A stretch of DNA of 64,000 nt from Hymenoscyphus infarciens (taxonomy: Eukaryota; Ascomycota; Leotiomycetes; Helotiales; Helotiaceae), in assembly GCA_001414345.1 (NCBI GenBank), contig LLCB01000041.1, positions 186,001-250,000 on the forward strand, read 5' to 3'. The translations under genes were made by a program, and so were the position numbers. Under the pieces are notes generated by a model. That model was given only the letters and a program-made list of their open reading frames with translations, searched no databases and was not told where the DNA came from. Below, in pieces: positions 1-9,953 of this stretch; the stretch's first letter is position 1, and the number at the start of each line of letters is the position of its first letter.

Positions 1-3000
1 CCCTCTCACCCATCCCCCATTTCACAACTCCCAAAATTAACCTCCCAAAAAGCCTGTCTCCAAACCCTCACCTTCCCCTCGATGCTCCACCGAAAACAAG
101 AAGTCAACACCTCCCACCCAAAAACCTGCTCTTGGATCCTCACCCACCCTTCCTGGATAACATGGCTCAACGCCTCCAACGGTCTCCTCTGGATAAAAGG
201 CCACCCCGGTACCGGAAAATCAACACTAATGGCTTACATCCATCACTACCTCCTCTCCCAAAACACATTCTCCACTATACGTCTTGATTTCTTCTTCACA
301 GGTCGTGGGCTCCCGTTGCAAAAGAGTCCTTTAGGGATGTATAGAGCGTTGTTGTGGCAGTTTTATAGGCAGAGTGGTGTGGCGAGGGAGATGGTGTATA
401 AAGTTTACGAGGAGAAGATGGCGAGTTTTGGGCGGGAGAGCTGGGTGTGGGGGGTTGAGGAACTGGGTGAGTTGTTGAGAAGTGTGGTTAGGGAGGTGGG
501 GAAGAAGACGGAGGTGATGATTTTTGTGGATGCGCTTGATGAAGCGGTTTTGGAGACGGGGGAGAAAGCTGCGTTGGAGCTTGTGGAGTATTTTTATTCT
601 TTGAATGATTTGGTGCGTGAGGATTGTGGGGAAGGAGGAGGTGTGAGGGGAGTGAGAATTTGTATTTCTTGTCGTCACTACCCCGTCGTTGGCTCCTTGG
701 GCCCAGGACTAGAGATCCGTGTCGAAGAGGAGAATGCACTCGATCTCCACCGCTTCATCCACGACTCCCTCCAAACCGGTGTCCAAGGATGGGATTTCGA
801 AGACCCCTCAGCCACAACCCCACTCGTCGACGGGATCTCCAAAAAAGCAGCGGGTGTCTTCCAATGGGCCACTTTACGGGTCCCCAAGATCATCCGAAGC
901 TTGAACGATGGCGAGACCTCCTTCGAGGAAATAAATCAGATGATAGAACGCGAATCAAACGAACTATTTCCCCTCTACAAGACAATCTTCACAAATGACG
1001 TCCCCATTTCCTTACGGAATAAATCCCTCCTCTTCTTGCAATGGGTGTCGCTCTCTCAACGTCCCCTTTCCTTATCCGAGTTCCGCTTCGCACTTGCCTG
1101 CGACGATGAAGACACCCCATTCTCCCAGGACTGCTGCGAGAAAGGGGGAAAATTCATCGACTCGGATTCTCGCATGGAGAAATTGGCGAAGAGCCTTTCG
1201 GGGGGGTTGGCAGAAGTGCAGCATACTGGCTCTGAGAGTCGGATCCAGTTTGTCCATGGGACTGTGAATGATTATCTATATTCTGAGGGGTTATGGATGT
1301 TACACGCCCCTTTCTCTGGGGTGGAGAATGTAACTCCGGAGAGCATACTTGGGCGTTGTCAGAATAGGTTGATGAGAGGTTGTCTGAATTATCTGCGCAT
1401 TGAACATGTCATGGATGCTATAAATGCCTGGTTGAAGTGGAATGAGAAGAAGCCTGTTTTCGTCGATTACGCGAGTAGATATTTGTTTGTGCATGCCGAG
1501 AAGGCTGAAAGAGGGGGGATATCTCAGAAGGATTTGGCACGCTTTTTCGAATCTTCTCCTCAAACTCTTGAAATTTGGAGGCGCTCGTGCAATAAGTACG
1601 GGGAAGACCCACGACATCCGTACGCTTTTTCTTCTAGCCTGCTACACGTTGCATCTGTCTTGAATCTTCAGACTGTGGCTCAAGAACTCCTGGAAAAGGA
1701 CGAGCCAATTGAAGAATTGGCTGTGAGGGGGGGTACGCCATTGCATTTAGCAGCTCAGGAAGGACATATGGATTTGATAAAGATGCTTTTGAAGTTCAAA
1801 GCAGATATCGATGCGAAGAATGTGGACGGGAACACCCCACTAGAGCTAGCAGCAGCAAATGGTCGGGAGGCCATTGTGAGTTTCCTCCTGAAGGAAGGAG
1901 CAACAAACAACAAATCCGGTACAGCCCTCCAATCTGCTGTCAGGAAGGAAAGTATGCTACTTGTCAAAGCTTTCCTCGGCGCGGGAGCAGATATCAACGC
2001 CCAACCTGATTATCGTGGAAATGCCTTGCATGTGGCAGCTTCTATACCAAATGAAAAGATCGCAAGATATCTGGTGGCAAATGGAGCAGATGTCAACGCA
2101 AGGGGTGGAACGTATGAAACTGCCCTGCAAGCTGCTGCTTTCAAAGGTTCCTTGTCTTTGGTTCGGTTCCTCCTCGACGAAGGTGCACACATAAATATCG
2201 TTGGAGGGCAATATGGTACAGCTCTTCAAGCAGCAGCTGCAAGCTCCGATGATACACATCAATTGGAGATGGTTCAACTGCTCTTAGATATGAACGCTGA
2301 TGTCAATATCGTTGGAGGGCAATATGGTACAGCTCTTCAAGCAGCAGCTGCAAGCTCCGATGATACACATCAATTGGAGATGGTTCAACTGCTCTTAGAT
2401 ATGAACGCTGATGTCAATATAGTTGGAGGGCAATGGGGAACCGCTTTGATAGCTGCTTTCCTTACAAACAACCAGGAGATGATTCGGCTATTGTTAAATC
2501 ATGGCGCCGATATCAACCTGCAAGGAGGCTTCTCGGGAAATGCACTTATTACTGCCGTATCCTCAGGCAGTCTGGAACTAGTTCAGATTGCTTTGGAAAA
2601 TGGAGCATGGATCAATTCGACTGGCGGACCACATGGCAATCTTCTTCAAACAGCTGTGGTCTTGGGTAATAGAGAACTGGTAGAGTACGTTTTGGGTAAA
2701 GGAATCGATATTAACATCGAGGGGGGGTGCTATGGTTCTGCTTTGCAAGCCTCGATCGTACTCAGCCCCGCTCTATTTGAATTGTTGCTGCAAAGAGGAG
2801 CCGACGTAAACAAACCGGGACTCGAGTACGGGAATCCGCTGTACGCTGCTGTCAGCCAGAAGAGGGAGAAGTTGATTGCAGTGCTCTTGAAGGCGGGAGC
2901 AAAGGTGAACTCGAGAGTGCAGGAAGATATCAGCACGCCATTCCCTCGTGTACTACAGAGAGCAGCCAAATGGGGCAACGCTGAAGTTGTGGGAATGCTG

Positions 3001-3312
3001 TTGGATTATGGAGCTGAAATAAACTTAACTGATGGGTGGGAATCATCTTCATACTCCAAAGGAAGTGCTTTGAAGATTGCAGCTTTCCATGGCCACCTAG
3101 AGACGGTTGCCCTGCTCATAGACCGTGGGGCAACACTTGATCCATACCCTGGATACTATGTTGGGGCTATCGCAGCAGCAGCTCAGAACGGACATAAATC
3201 GATTGTCTCTCTTCTTTTGGAAAGGGGAGCAGAGGCTGATCCGCTAGACGATGCCCGGAGTATTCTTAGCAAAGTTCGAGGAGGAGAAAAAACAGCACCA
3301 AGTCACTATTGA
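1..3312 (+). CDS. NACHT-ankyrin NLR-like protein, 5' end outside window
   Basis: Signal-transducing P-loop NTPase of the STAND class; fungal relatives take part in heterokaryon incompatibility and non-self recognition. The first internal ATG is at 82, but the frame is open back to base 1, and the residues before that ATG (CLQTLTFPSM) match the conserved linker just ahead of fungal NACHT domains, so the gene starts upstream of the window. Numbering from ATG 82: Walker A GHPGTGKS at 40-47, Walker B-like MIFVDALDEA at about 146-155, and the NACHT plus winged-helix region to about 500. Ankyrin repeats run from about 555 (GGTPLHLAAQEGH) nearly to the C-terminus, at least 13 units. Two units at residues 705-741 and 742-778 are identical. 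The last residues after the repeats are short and polar. The effector domain (HET, patatin, nucleosidase or other) would lie upstream and cannot be seen. Confident on family; partner domain unknown. Confidence 0.93.
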   Translation, partial: PSHPSPISQLPKLTSQKACLQTLTFPSMLHRKQEVNTSHPKTCSWILTHPSWITWLNASNGLLWIKGHPGTGKSTLMAYIHHYLLSQNTFSTIRLDFFFTGRGLPLQKSPLGMYRALLWQFYRQSGVAREMVYKVYEEKMASFGRESWVWGVEELGELLRSVVREVGKKTEVMIFVDALDEAVLETGEKAALELVEYFYSLNDLVREDCGEGGGVRGVRICISCRHYPVVGSLGPGLEIRVEEENALDLHRFIHDSLQTGVQGWDFEDPSATTPLVDGISKKAAGVFQWATLRVPKIIRSLNDGETSFEEINQMIERESNELFPLYKTIFTNDVPISLRNKSLLFLQWVSLSQRPLSLSEFRFALACDDEDTPFSQDCCEKGGKFIDSDSRMEKLAKSLSGGLAEVQHTGSESRIQFVHGTVNDYLYSEGLWMLHAPFSGVENVTPESILGRCQNRLMRGCLNYLRIEHVMDAINAWLKWNEKKPVFVDYASRYLFVHAEKAERGGISQKDLARFFESSPQTLEIWRRSCNKYGEDPRHPYAFSSSLLHVASVLNLQTVAQELLEKDEPIEELAVRGGTPLHLAAQEGHMDLIKMLLKFKADIDAKNVDGNTPLELAAANGREAIVSFLLKEGATNNKSGTALQSAVRKESMLLVKAFLGAGADINAQPDYRGNALHVAASIPNEKIARYLVANGADVNARGGTYETALQAAAFKGSLSLVRFLLDEGAHINIVGGQYGTALQAAAASSDDTHQLEMVQLLLDMNADVNIVGGQYGTALQAAAASSDDTHQLEMVQLLLDMNADVNIVGGQWGTALIAAFLTNNQEMIRLLLNHGADINLQGGFSGNALITAVSSGSLELVQIALENGAWINSTGGPHGNLLQTAVVLGNRELVEYVLGKGIDINIEGGCYGSALQASIVLSPALFELLLQRGADVNKPGLEYGNPLYAAVSQKREKLIAVLLKAGAKVNSRVQEDISTPFPRVLQRAAKWGNAEVVGMLLDYGAEINLTDGWESSSYSKGSALKIAAFHGHLETVALLIDRGATLDPYPGYYVGAIAAAAQNGHKSIVSLLLERGAEADPLDDARSILSKVRGGEKTAPSHY
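2194..2415 (+). repeat. Perfect 111-bp tandem duplication inside ankyrin repeats
   Basis: Two adjacent copies (2194-2304 and 2305-2415) appear identical base for base. The period is 111 bp, that is 37 residues, or one long ankyrin unit. A third unit follows from about 2416 but diverges quickly. Identity at the DNA level, synonymous sites included, points to a recent unit duplication or gene conversion. Confidence 0.93.
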
Positions 3313-4074
3313 CTGTAAAGATAAATTCAAAATTGCTATTTATAAACACGACGTTCCCGGAACCATGCTGATGTAGAGTATATGGTTTGCAACAGTTGCT
3401 GCACTGACTTGTAGTAGGCATTAAAAGCTCGCTTGGGGTCTCAATAACCATCAAGTCCTGGTGGCGTTTTACTCCATGGAACTTTCAAACTCACAGATGT
3501 ACCCGACAACCGAAGAACTCTCCTCACATTTCAGATGGATTTTCAGCCCCGGGACATGGCGGCGGGTCATAACAGGATATTTAATTCTTGATTAACTTTT
3601 TGAAACCCGTCATCTTGGGCTGCGTTGAATAAAACAGCCCGCGATCTATTTCTCTTCATCCTCTCCTCGCATGGATAGTTTCCGAATTCTCAGTCTTCCA
3701 TCGATCGGAGGTCTCGAGCCTCCCGGATGGCGAAAGCGAAAGCTGGGGATGTTGTAGGGTCGCGGTGAGACGCAAGCAGTGTCGGGAGTCGGAGTTTTAA
3801 CGATGCGTTCCATACGGATACGGAAGTTGAAATGTTTTGTCACCTTGTGGGCGAGTCTGTACGAGTACTCGAGTAGGATCAATAGCTTCCGAGTTGATCT
3901 TTATGCTGTTGGTCTTCTAGACTTTGCCGGCCTCTGATTTCTGGCGGTTAGTATGTGCTCTAGGCTTTGAGTTTAGCTTTCGCTGCTGCCTTTCTTTCTG
4001 TGTTGGTGTTTCTGTTGTATTGGTGGTCACTCTCGACCTTTACGCCCGTAGCGTAGGCAGTCTCGAACATTTCC

Positions 4075-4118
4075 TGTTGTGGTGTTGTGGTGTTGTGGTG
4101 TTGTGGTGTTGTGGTGGT
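4075..4118 (+). repeat. 8-bp minisatellite (GGTGTTGT)n
   Basis: About four to five head-to-tail copies of GGTGTTGT end in a GGTGGTGC variant. The strand is G/T only, so it is both a slippage-prone and a potential G-rich structure site. Confidence 0.85.
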
Positions 4119-4494
4119 GCTTTGCCCGCCCACATCATCATTGCAGGCGAGATCCAAAAATACTTCGTATGTTTCGCCGCATAGCCTTCAATTGGCTCAC
4201 AATTGGTGTGTACGGTACGGTGCGGTACCTCTGCAGGCGACGGTTCTCTGGAACCTATCAGCACTCCACGAACCAGCCAGTCTGGGGCTCAGCGCGACTG
4301 CGGTAAACTGCTGACTGAATCCCTGGCGATGAGGAGCTAAAAGCTGATGGTGTTGAGGATTTCAGGTTGATCACCGGTGCCTGTCTCTTGGAGTCCGCTC
4401 CCCTTTTTTGGTATTGTACGCACGGTGCCATACGTAGCCTGTCCACTTACAGGCTGCATTCGAGGAGTAGCAAGTGCTAAAAGAACCTAGAAAG

Positions 4495-4537
4495 TCTCTA
4501 GCTCTAGCTCTAGCTCTAGCTCTAGCTCTAGCTCTAG
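4495..4537 (+). repeat. Hexanucleotide repeat (TAGCTC)n
   Basis: Around seven copies of the hexamer CTAGCT/TAGCTC lie about 260 bp upstream of the syntaxin start codon. Copy number is likely to vary between strains. Confidence 0.88.
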
Positions 4538-4794
4538 GAACAGGAACCTAGCCTGGAACTCTTGGCGTCGGATAGGGTTGATCTTGCCCAATTTCTCTTC
4601 TTCCTTCTTCGACTCCTTCCTCTTCAATTCCTCTTTTTCCTCCTCTCAACACCATCAATTGTATAATATTCCTTCGTTTCAACTTTATCCCTTTTCCAAC
4701 CTAACCCTGCATTCCGTTTCGACGCGCGACATCCACTGAATCGTGTTGGACTCGAAGCGTTTGTGGATAGGGGCTAGCCTGTTGATCTGCCAAG

Positions 4795-6394
4795 ATGAGT
4801 GTATGTGCTCCCGTTTCAACTTTCTGCTCCCCCCCCCCTCTGGCGTGTTTCGAGCTCTTCCAAACCTCTGCCACCTTTTCCTTTTCCTAAACTCTTTCCT
4901 ACGAGCCTCGACTTCATACTCGACATCCTGACATAAGAAAAAAGCTTCTCTGGTAGAACTTTGCTAACAATCATGTCGCAGTACGCTAATAAGTCAGTCC
5001 TCCTCGTCCTGCTGCGAAATTCCTCGCTGAAACCGAACCCTTCTGCCTCACCGCGACCGATGAACACACGATGCTAACATGAGTGGAAAATAGCTACGGA
5101 TCGCGTCAAGCAAACCCATTTGACCAGAGACAAGCTCAGTCTCCGGGATACAACTCACCTACATTCCGAAGTCAACAATATGGGGAAACTCCAATGGGCG
5201 GACGCGATGCTTATGGTGGTGGTTAGTCGCATGGTCAGCCTGCATACAACTCTTGTTAACGGTTCCAAGCAGGTCAAAATGTCGAATTGGAACCCCTAGC
5301 AAACAGCGGCTCCCAGCCTGGACAAGACAACACTCGGGCGACGTTGGAGAAATGCACAATGATCAGTAATGCCGTGGATAGGATCGAGGGGGGTGATTTG
5401 CCACAATTGAAGAACTTCCAGCAAGCATCCTTAAACAGTGCCGATCCAGGCTCCGCAACTGCCAATGTCGATAGACAATCCCAAAAAATCATGAACGAAT
5501 ATCGTGATCTTGTCGGCGAACTTCGAATCCTCAAGTCGACCCCGGGAAACCAAGATCAGAATTCCACAGCCGGCCGACAGGTAGTCAGAATAGACAAAAA
5601 GCTGAAGGCTGCCATGCACGCCTACCAGGTTACCGACAATGATTTCTCCAAGAAGTTGAAGGAACAAATTGCTCGCCAGTACAGAATTGTTCGACCAGAC
5701 GCCACAGAGCAGGAAGTCCGACAGGCTGTTGAGTCAAACGACCAAGCTGTGTTCTCGCAAGCACTGATGCAGAGCGACCGAAGAGGCCAGAGTCAGTCAA
5801 CATTGAATGCGGTCCAGAGTCGACACGAGGAGATCCAGAAGATTGAGCAGCAGATGATTCAATTGGCTGAATTGTTCCAAGATATGGATGTTTTGGTTCA
5901 GCAACAAGAGGCCGCTGTGGTCAACATTGAGATGAAGGGCGAGGAGGTGGTTGACAATATGGATAAGGGTAACCAGGAAGTCGGTGTTGCAATCCAGAGC
6001 GCAAAGAACGCACGGAAATGGAAGTGGTGGTGTCTCGGCATATGTGGTATGTTTTGGACTCGAGAAGCCTGTGTTGAAAACCCGCTAACATTCTTTTTCC
6101 CCAGTATTGATCATCGTTGTCATCGCTATCGCCATTGTAGCCAAGATCGCAGCCGATGGAGGGTTCAAGAGCAAAGACGCCCCCGCCGCAACCACCACGA
6201 AAGCTGCCAAACGATTCGTCCTCCCTGCAAATCACCGCGTCGTCTCCGAATACTCAGGTACCCCATCCGAGAAGCGAGAAGCAGAGCCATTCGTCATGGT
6301 CGAAGATCTCTTCAAATTAACAGATGGAAAGATTGTGGTTTCAGATGACTGGTCCCCAACAAGCACCAAGAAAGCTCGCAGTTTCCAGGCATAA
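4795..6394 (+). CDS. Plasma-membrane syntaxin (Sso1/2-type Qa-SNARE)
   Basis: Qa-SNARE for fusion of secretory vesicles at the plasma membrane. Exons by splice signals and frame: 4795-4800, 4982-4992, 5094-5221, 5273-6046 and 6105-6394, giving 402 aa. The first two coding exons are only 6 and 11 nt, yet they spell MSYANNYG, the usual MSY.. start of fungal Sso proteins. Introns have GTATGT, GTCAGT, GTTAGT and GTATGT donors and TGCTAAC/GCTAAC branch sites. Order in the protein: glycine/glutamine-rich N-tail, three-helix Habc region (about 75-200), SNARE motif (about 231-293) with the zero-layer Gln at 251 (LFQDMDVLV), basic-aromatic KWKWW juxtamembrane stretch, and a membrane segment at about 300-321. 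Unusually, about 80 polar residues follow the membrane segment, where tail-anchored syntaxins normally stop. Family certain; the exact donor of exon 2 is inferred. Confidence 0.93.
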
Positions 6395-8208
6395 AGAAGA
6401 TGCTTATTGTGTTTTTTTGACTTGGCGTATATATCTCGGGCTTTCTTAGGATGATGGCCTGCGTGTTTTAAACCCGCATATACAGTTGTTTTGTGTTCTG
6501 CTTTCGCGTGGGCGCATATAAGAGGCGTTTTTATTTTTTTACTGTTGCGCTTTGTTTTTTCGTTGTACTGCATCTGTCATGCTGCTGCTGTCTGTTTTTC
6601 GTCATCTTGTGTTGTATGGACATCATCTGAATATGATGGACTGTATTCTCGCGCTCCATGGACGGAGTCTGCTACCGTTTTCCTTTACTGTAGAATACCA
6701 CTCGCTTTGCATTGTATCTGAGGGTGGAAGAAGCATCTGTTCATCTGGGATGGGAGATGTTGGGGAGGGAGATGGAAAGGGGTAGTTCGAGGGGATAAGG
6801 GTGTCCTGAGATGATGGGGAAGATTTTCAAAAGGTGGAAGGGGCTCTTTTTGTGCGGTTTCTCTTCTGCATGTCCTGAGGTCGATGTCGGATTGGCCCGG
6901 AAGAGGAGTTTATTTGAGAGGTAGAGTGGTTTTAATTGAGATGTTCCAATTTTTTTCCCCATCGTCGCTGGGTTTTTGTGATTTTTGACTTGACTGCTGC
7001 TGTGAAGGGTGGTTTTTATGAGGGGAAATGGGTAACAGGAAGTCGAGTCGCTCGACTGGGTTTTCGTTCTTTTGAGCGATGAGTTATAAGTGATAAAACC
7101 GTGAGGGTCGTTGTGAGAGTCAGTGGGGTTGTTGAACCGGGCTCTTTCATCTTGTGTGTGTGTGTGTTGAGTGAGGGGTGTTGTGGAATGCTGGTTGGCG
7201 GCTACTTGAGTGGGATTTGAGAGGGCCAAAGGGCTTTATTGATTTCGATTCGGCGTTGGAGGGTTGTTTGAATGAGGGGCGTGTTATTTGTGAACAAGTC
7301 GGGCTATTTATTGGTAGGTAGCCTATGGATAGCTGCGACTTTAGGGACTGTTGCTGTTGGTAGGTAATCTGCAGATTGCAATTAATATTCAATTGCCTGA
7401 GATGCTGTGTCTCTTGACGAGTCGACGATCTTCTTCTCCTTTTGCTTAGGGCTGGGGTTACCGGTTTTGGGGTTTTGGGATTGCTCTTGTGGTTTTCTCC
7501 GGGCTTCTCTTTTGAGGGCGGGAAGTTTCGGAGGGATTGGGTGGGGAGGGTTTTGCTCCTGTGGTTTTCTTTGGGATGATGGGAAGGACATGGAGATGGA
7601 GATGGCGTGAAGGGATGGTGAGAATTGGGGAAGAGAGGGTGGGGTATGTTTTTATGTATTTTGGAGGTTGTGGGGGTTGTGGGGGTTGGATGGGAAGGAA
7701 TGAGGAGACGAGTTTTTTGTTCTTGGGGAAAGACTATGATAGGGTGGAAGGGGAGAAGCGAAAAAGAATGGAGAGACTGTGAGGGGAAATATATATATAG
7801 ATGATAGAAAAGAAGAAGGATGGCAGACTGAAGTAAGATATGGAAACTAGCTATCTTTATATATAAAAATTAAGTCAGGTGCTGTCCATCTGAGACAAAA
7901 GTAAAAGTTTGGAATGTAAGAAGATAAACAAGGGTTAGATATTTTGGCCTTTGGTGAAAGAATCTTTTGATATACATTTCGCCGGGTAAGAACAGTCTGC
8001 GTACATCCTCTATTGTTTCAGAGAAACTTAGACAATCTCAAGTATTGTGCGAGGCTATGTATCAGAATTGAGAAGCAGGCTTCCCGGTTCTTCTGAGCAT
8101 TCCCGAACAATACTTGAGATTGCTCGATTTGTATAAATAGGTGTACTCAGAGGAAAGTCCATCTCTCCTACACTCAAAACTCATGGAAGTTAGCAGCAGC
8201 TTCTCCAT
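6395..8208. other. Intergenic region, no supported gene
   Basis: Downstream of the syntaxin gene I see no exon set with domain content. A minus-strand frame at 6741-7229 (162 aa) is low-complexity and unconvincing. The + strand is strongly G-rich at 6720-6900 and 7400-7790. A short (GT)n lies near 7153. A motif related to the hairpins at 9.4 and 9.9 kb (GTAGGTAGCCTATGGATAGC) sits near 7314-7333. Confidence 0.55.
8031..8125. repeat. Inverted repeat (hairpin), 20-bp arms
   Basis: CAATCTCAAGTATTGTGCG near 8032-8051 is matched by its reverse complement near 8105-8124, with one mismatch and about 53 bp between. It may be part of the same inserted element as the next entry. Confidence 0.75.
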
Positions 8209-8210
8209 AA

Positions 8211-8440
8211 GCCCCCCCACCAGGGGCTGCAGGAATTCGTGACTGTATTCTCGAAGTACTTGCACTTCTATAATTGTTCTAACTCCTTTAGAACAATAAA
8301 CATATTAAAGTCTTAATTATTTAAGCCTTTTAGGATAATGTAATCGATTTCTTAAGTCTCGGATAAACAATAGAAGGAGTAGTAGAGAGTTGGTTAACTA
8401 TTCGCCAGTCACGAATTCCTGCATCCCCTGGTGCCCCCCC
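8211..8440. mobile_element. Small inverted-repeat (MITE-like) element abutting the carbonic anhydrase stop
   Basis: Arm 8219-8245 (CACCAGGGGCTGCAGGAATT and on through CGTGACTG) pairs with 8406-8433 at one mismatch, with C-runs outside both arms, about 160 bp apart. The interior is AT-rich. Its right part (about 8300-8390) resembles the mutated sequence at about 13270-13370 in the RIP block, with differences mostly C to T or G to A. The outer end lies directly against the stop codon of the carbonic anhydrase gene (8441-8443). No transposase and no clear target duplication were seen. Class is inferred. Confidence 0.6.
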
Positions 8441-9095
8441 TCAAACAATCTTCCCCACCTTCCCACTCCCAACATCATAAATCCACCCCGAAATGACAAC
8501 CCCCTTCGGAATCAACTTACACCCCCTCAAAAACTCCACATCCCTCACCACCGCCTCCTCAACATTAGAAAACATCTGTAGATCCCCATTTCCCCCCAGA
8601 AACCACAACTCCTTCGCCGCATCCTCGCCCAGATTCTTCTTCATCACTCCCTGAGCTGCTTCGTTGGTGAATACCAACATTCCGCAGCCGGTGTGCTTGA
8701 TGATTAAGATCTCGTTGGTGCCGAGGAGTTGTTGGGATATCACTAGGGAGCGGAGAGCATCGACTGCGTTCCCGCCTGCGTTGCGGATTATGTGGGCGTC
8801 GCCGAGATCGATGCCATATGCTGAGGCGGGATCGATGCGAGCGTCCATGCAGGTGACTTGTGTTGTTAGCTTTTTCATTTTTTTTCTCCTTTGGTTGTTT
8901 CTGGGTATGTAACCAACCAATTGCATATTTCTTTCCCGGGGGTAAGGGAAGGTTGCCTTGTGTGAATGCTGCTGAGTAGGCTTTGTTTTTGGCGATGAGA
9001 TTCGCTTGTGTGGGGGTTGCCATTGCGTTTTCAGGTGGTGGTGGGATTTGGGGGGTAGATTTTTGAAGGCTGAACAAACCTTTCAGTGTTGACAT
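8441..9095 (-). CDS. Beta-carbonic anhydrase
   Basis: Interconverts CO2 and bicarbonate with a zinc ion. Two exons, 9095-8918 and 8856-8441 (intron GTTGGT..CACAAG, branch AGCTAAC), give 197 aa. The join restores the codon for Val60 ahead of TCMDAR. Visible zinc ligands are Cys62, His114 and Cys117 (KHTGCG), with the Asp64-Arg66 dyad. IRNAGG at 83-88 is the usual beta-class signature. The short length fits the small beta-CA subgroup. A second Met at 25 (MATPTQ) could be the true start; the extra MSTLKGLFSLQK could be a weak mitochondrial presequence. The 3' end directly touches an inverted-repeat element, so the last few residues may have been altered. Function firm; compartment unknown. Confidence 0.92.
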
Positions 9096-9412
9096 TCTCT
9101 GGAAGGAGTTTGTTGAAGTACGGAGTGCCTTGTAATGGACTCTTCATACTTATGACATTTTTCGTGGGGGGGTACTAATAGCTGGGCTGGATGACGGGGC
9201 TAGAGCTAGTCAAAGCGTCGGTCTCGCTACCTACTTTTATCTAGGATTTTGTTGATGCGCTTGGTGATCATACCGGACCGGCGCCATACCGGAGGGATAT
9301 TCCAACATCATCGAGATGCTGTTCTTGAGGAATATTGGGTGGCGGTTCATGAGCGAGTTTGGAAAGAGTTGGCTATTAAGTTTGGTGGATGTGGGTGTTA
9401 GAGGATTGTTCG

Positions 9413-9480
9413 ATTTGTAGGTAGCCTGGGAATAGCAAGGGTCTCAGAAAACCCCAGCTATTGGTAAGTAACCTACAAAT
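9413..9480. repeat. Hairpin repeat, GTAGGTAGCCTGGGAATAGC type
   Basis: ATTTGTAGGTAGCCTGGGAA.. (9413-9436) is the imperfect reverse complement of the stretch at 9452-9480, which ends ACCTACAAAT. About 24 of 29 positions pair. Together with 9880-9953 and about 7314-7333 it forms a small dispersed family. Confidence 0.7.
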
Positions 9481-9879
9481 AGCCTCAATTTGTTCGCGCT
9501 CCATCCCTCAACAATTTTCGTCTCGTTTCTTTGGAATGAGTGATATTGGGATTGAGCGTAATTTTTGCAACTGATTTTCTCGTATTTCTTGTTGGGGTTC
9601 TTTGGTTTCTATGAAGAGATCAAAATAAGACTTATATAAAGAGGGTAATATGGAGAAAAGGATGAATAGTACCTGGTAAGAGGTTATAAGAGAATGAAAG
9701 CAGGTATCCGAGTTTTTATTCTTTCGAGAACGAAGTATTGGCAAATTGCCAAAAGTACTATTTCCAGCTCACGAAAATCCCACGCATAGGTGGCACAAAC
9801 CAAGGGGAAAAAAGCAGGAGCTCTATAAAATAATACTGCCTCTAAGTCTCTTGCGAAATATTGTAGAAATAATATCTAT

Positions 9880-9953
9880 AGCTATTCCTGGGCTACCGAG
9901 AAATTGCAAGAGAAAAAGGTACAGTGCTATTCCTAGGTAACCCAGGAATAGCT
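9880..9953. repeat. Hairpin repeat, second copy of the same family
   Basis: AGCTATTCCTGGGCTACC (9880-9897) pairs with GGTAACCCAGGAATAGCT (9936-9953). A third GCTATTCCT sits at 9926-9934, so two alternative stems can form. Confidence 0.75.

Larger units (their letters stand above)
3313..4794. other. Intergenic region between NACHT-ankyrin and syntaxin genes
   Basis: I see no convincing gene in this 1.48 kb. Short open frames here lack domains and overlap on both strands. It holds two short tandem repeats (4075-4118 and 4495-4537). A CT-rich stretch from about 4590 to 4700 has the look of a fungal core promoter and 5' leader for the syntaxin gene. Confidence 0.6.

Noticed and set aside
6741..7229. 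Minus-strand frame of 162 codons downstream of the syntaxin gene
   Set aside because: Composition is His/Thr/Pro/Ser-rich from G-rich sequence on the other strand; no domain, no splice partners, weak start.
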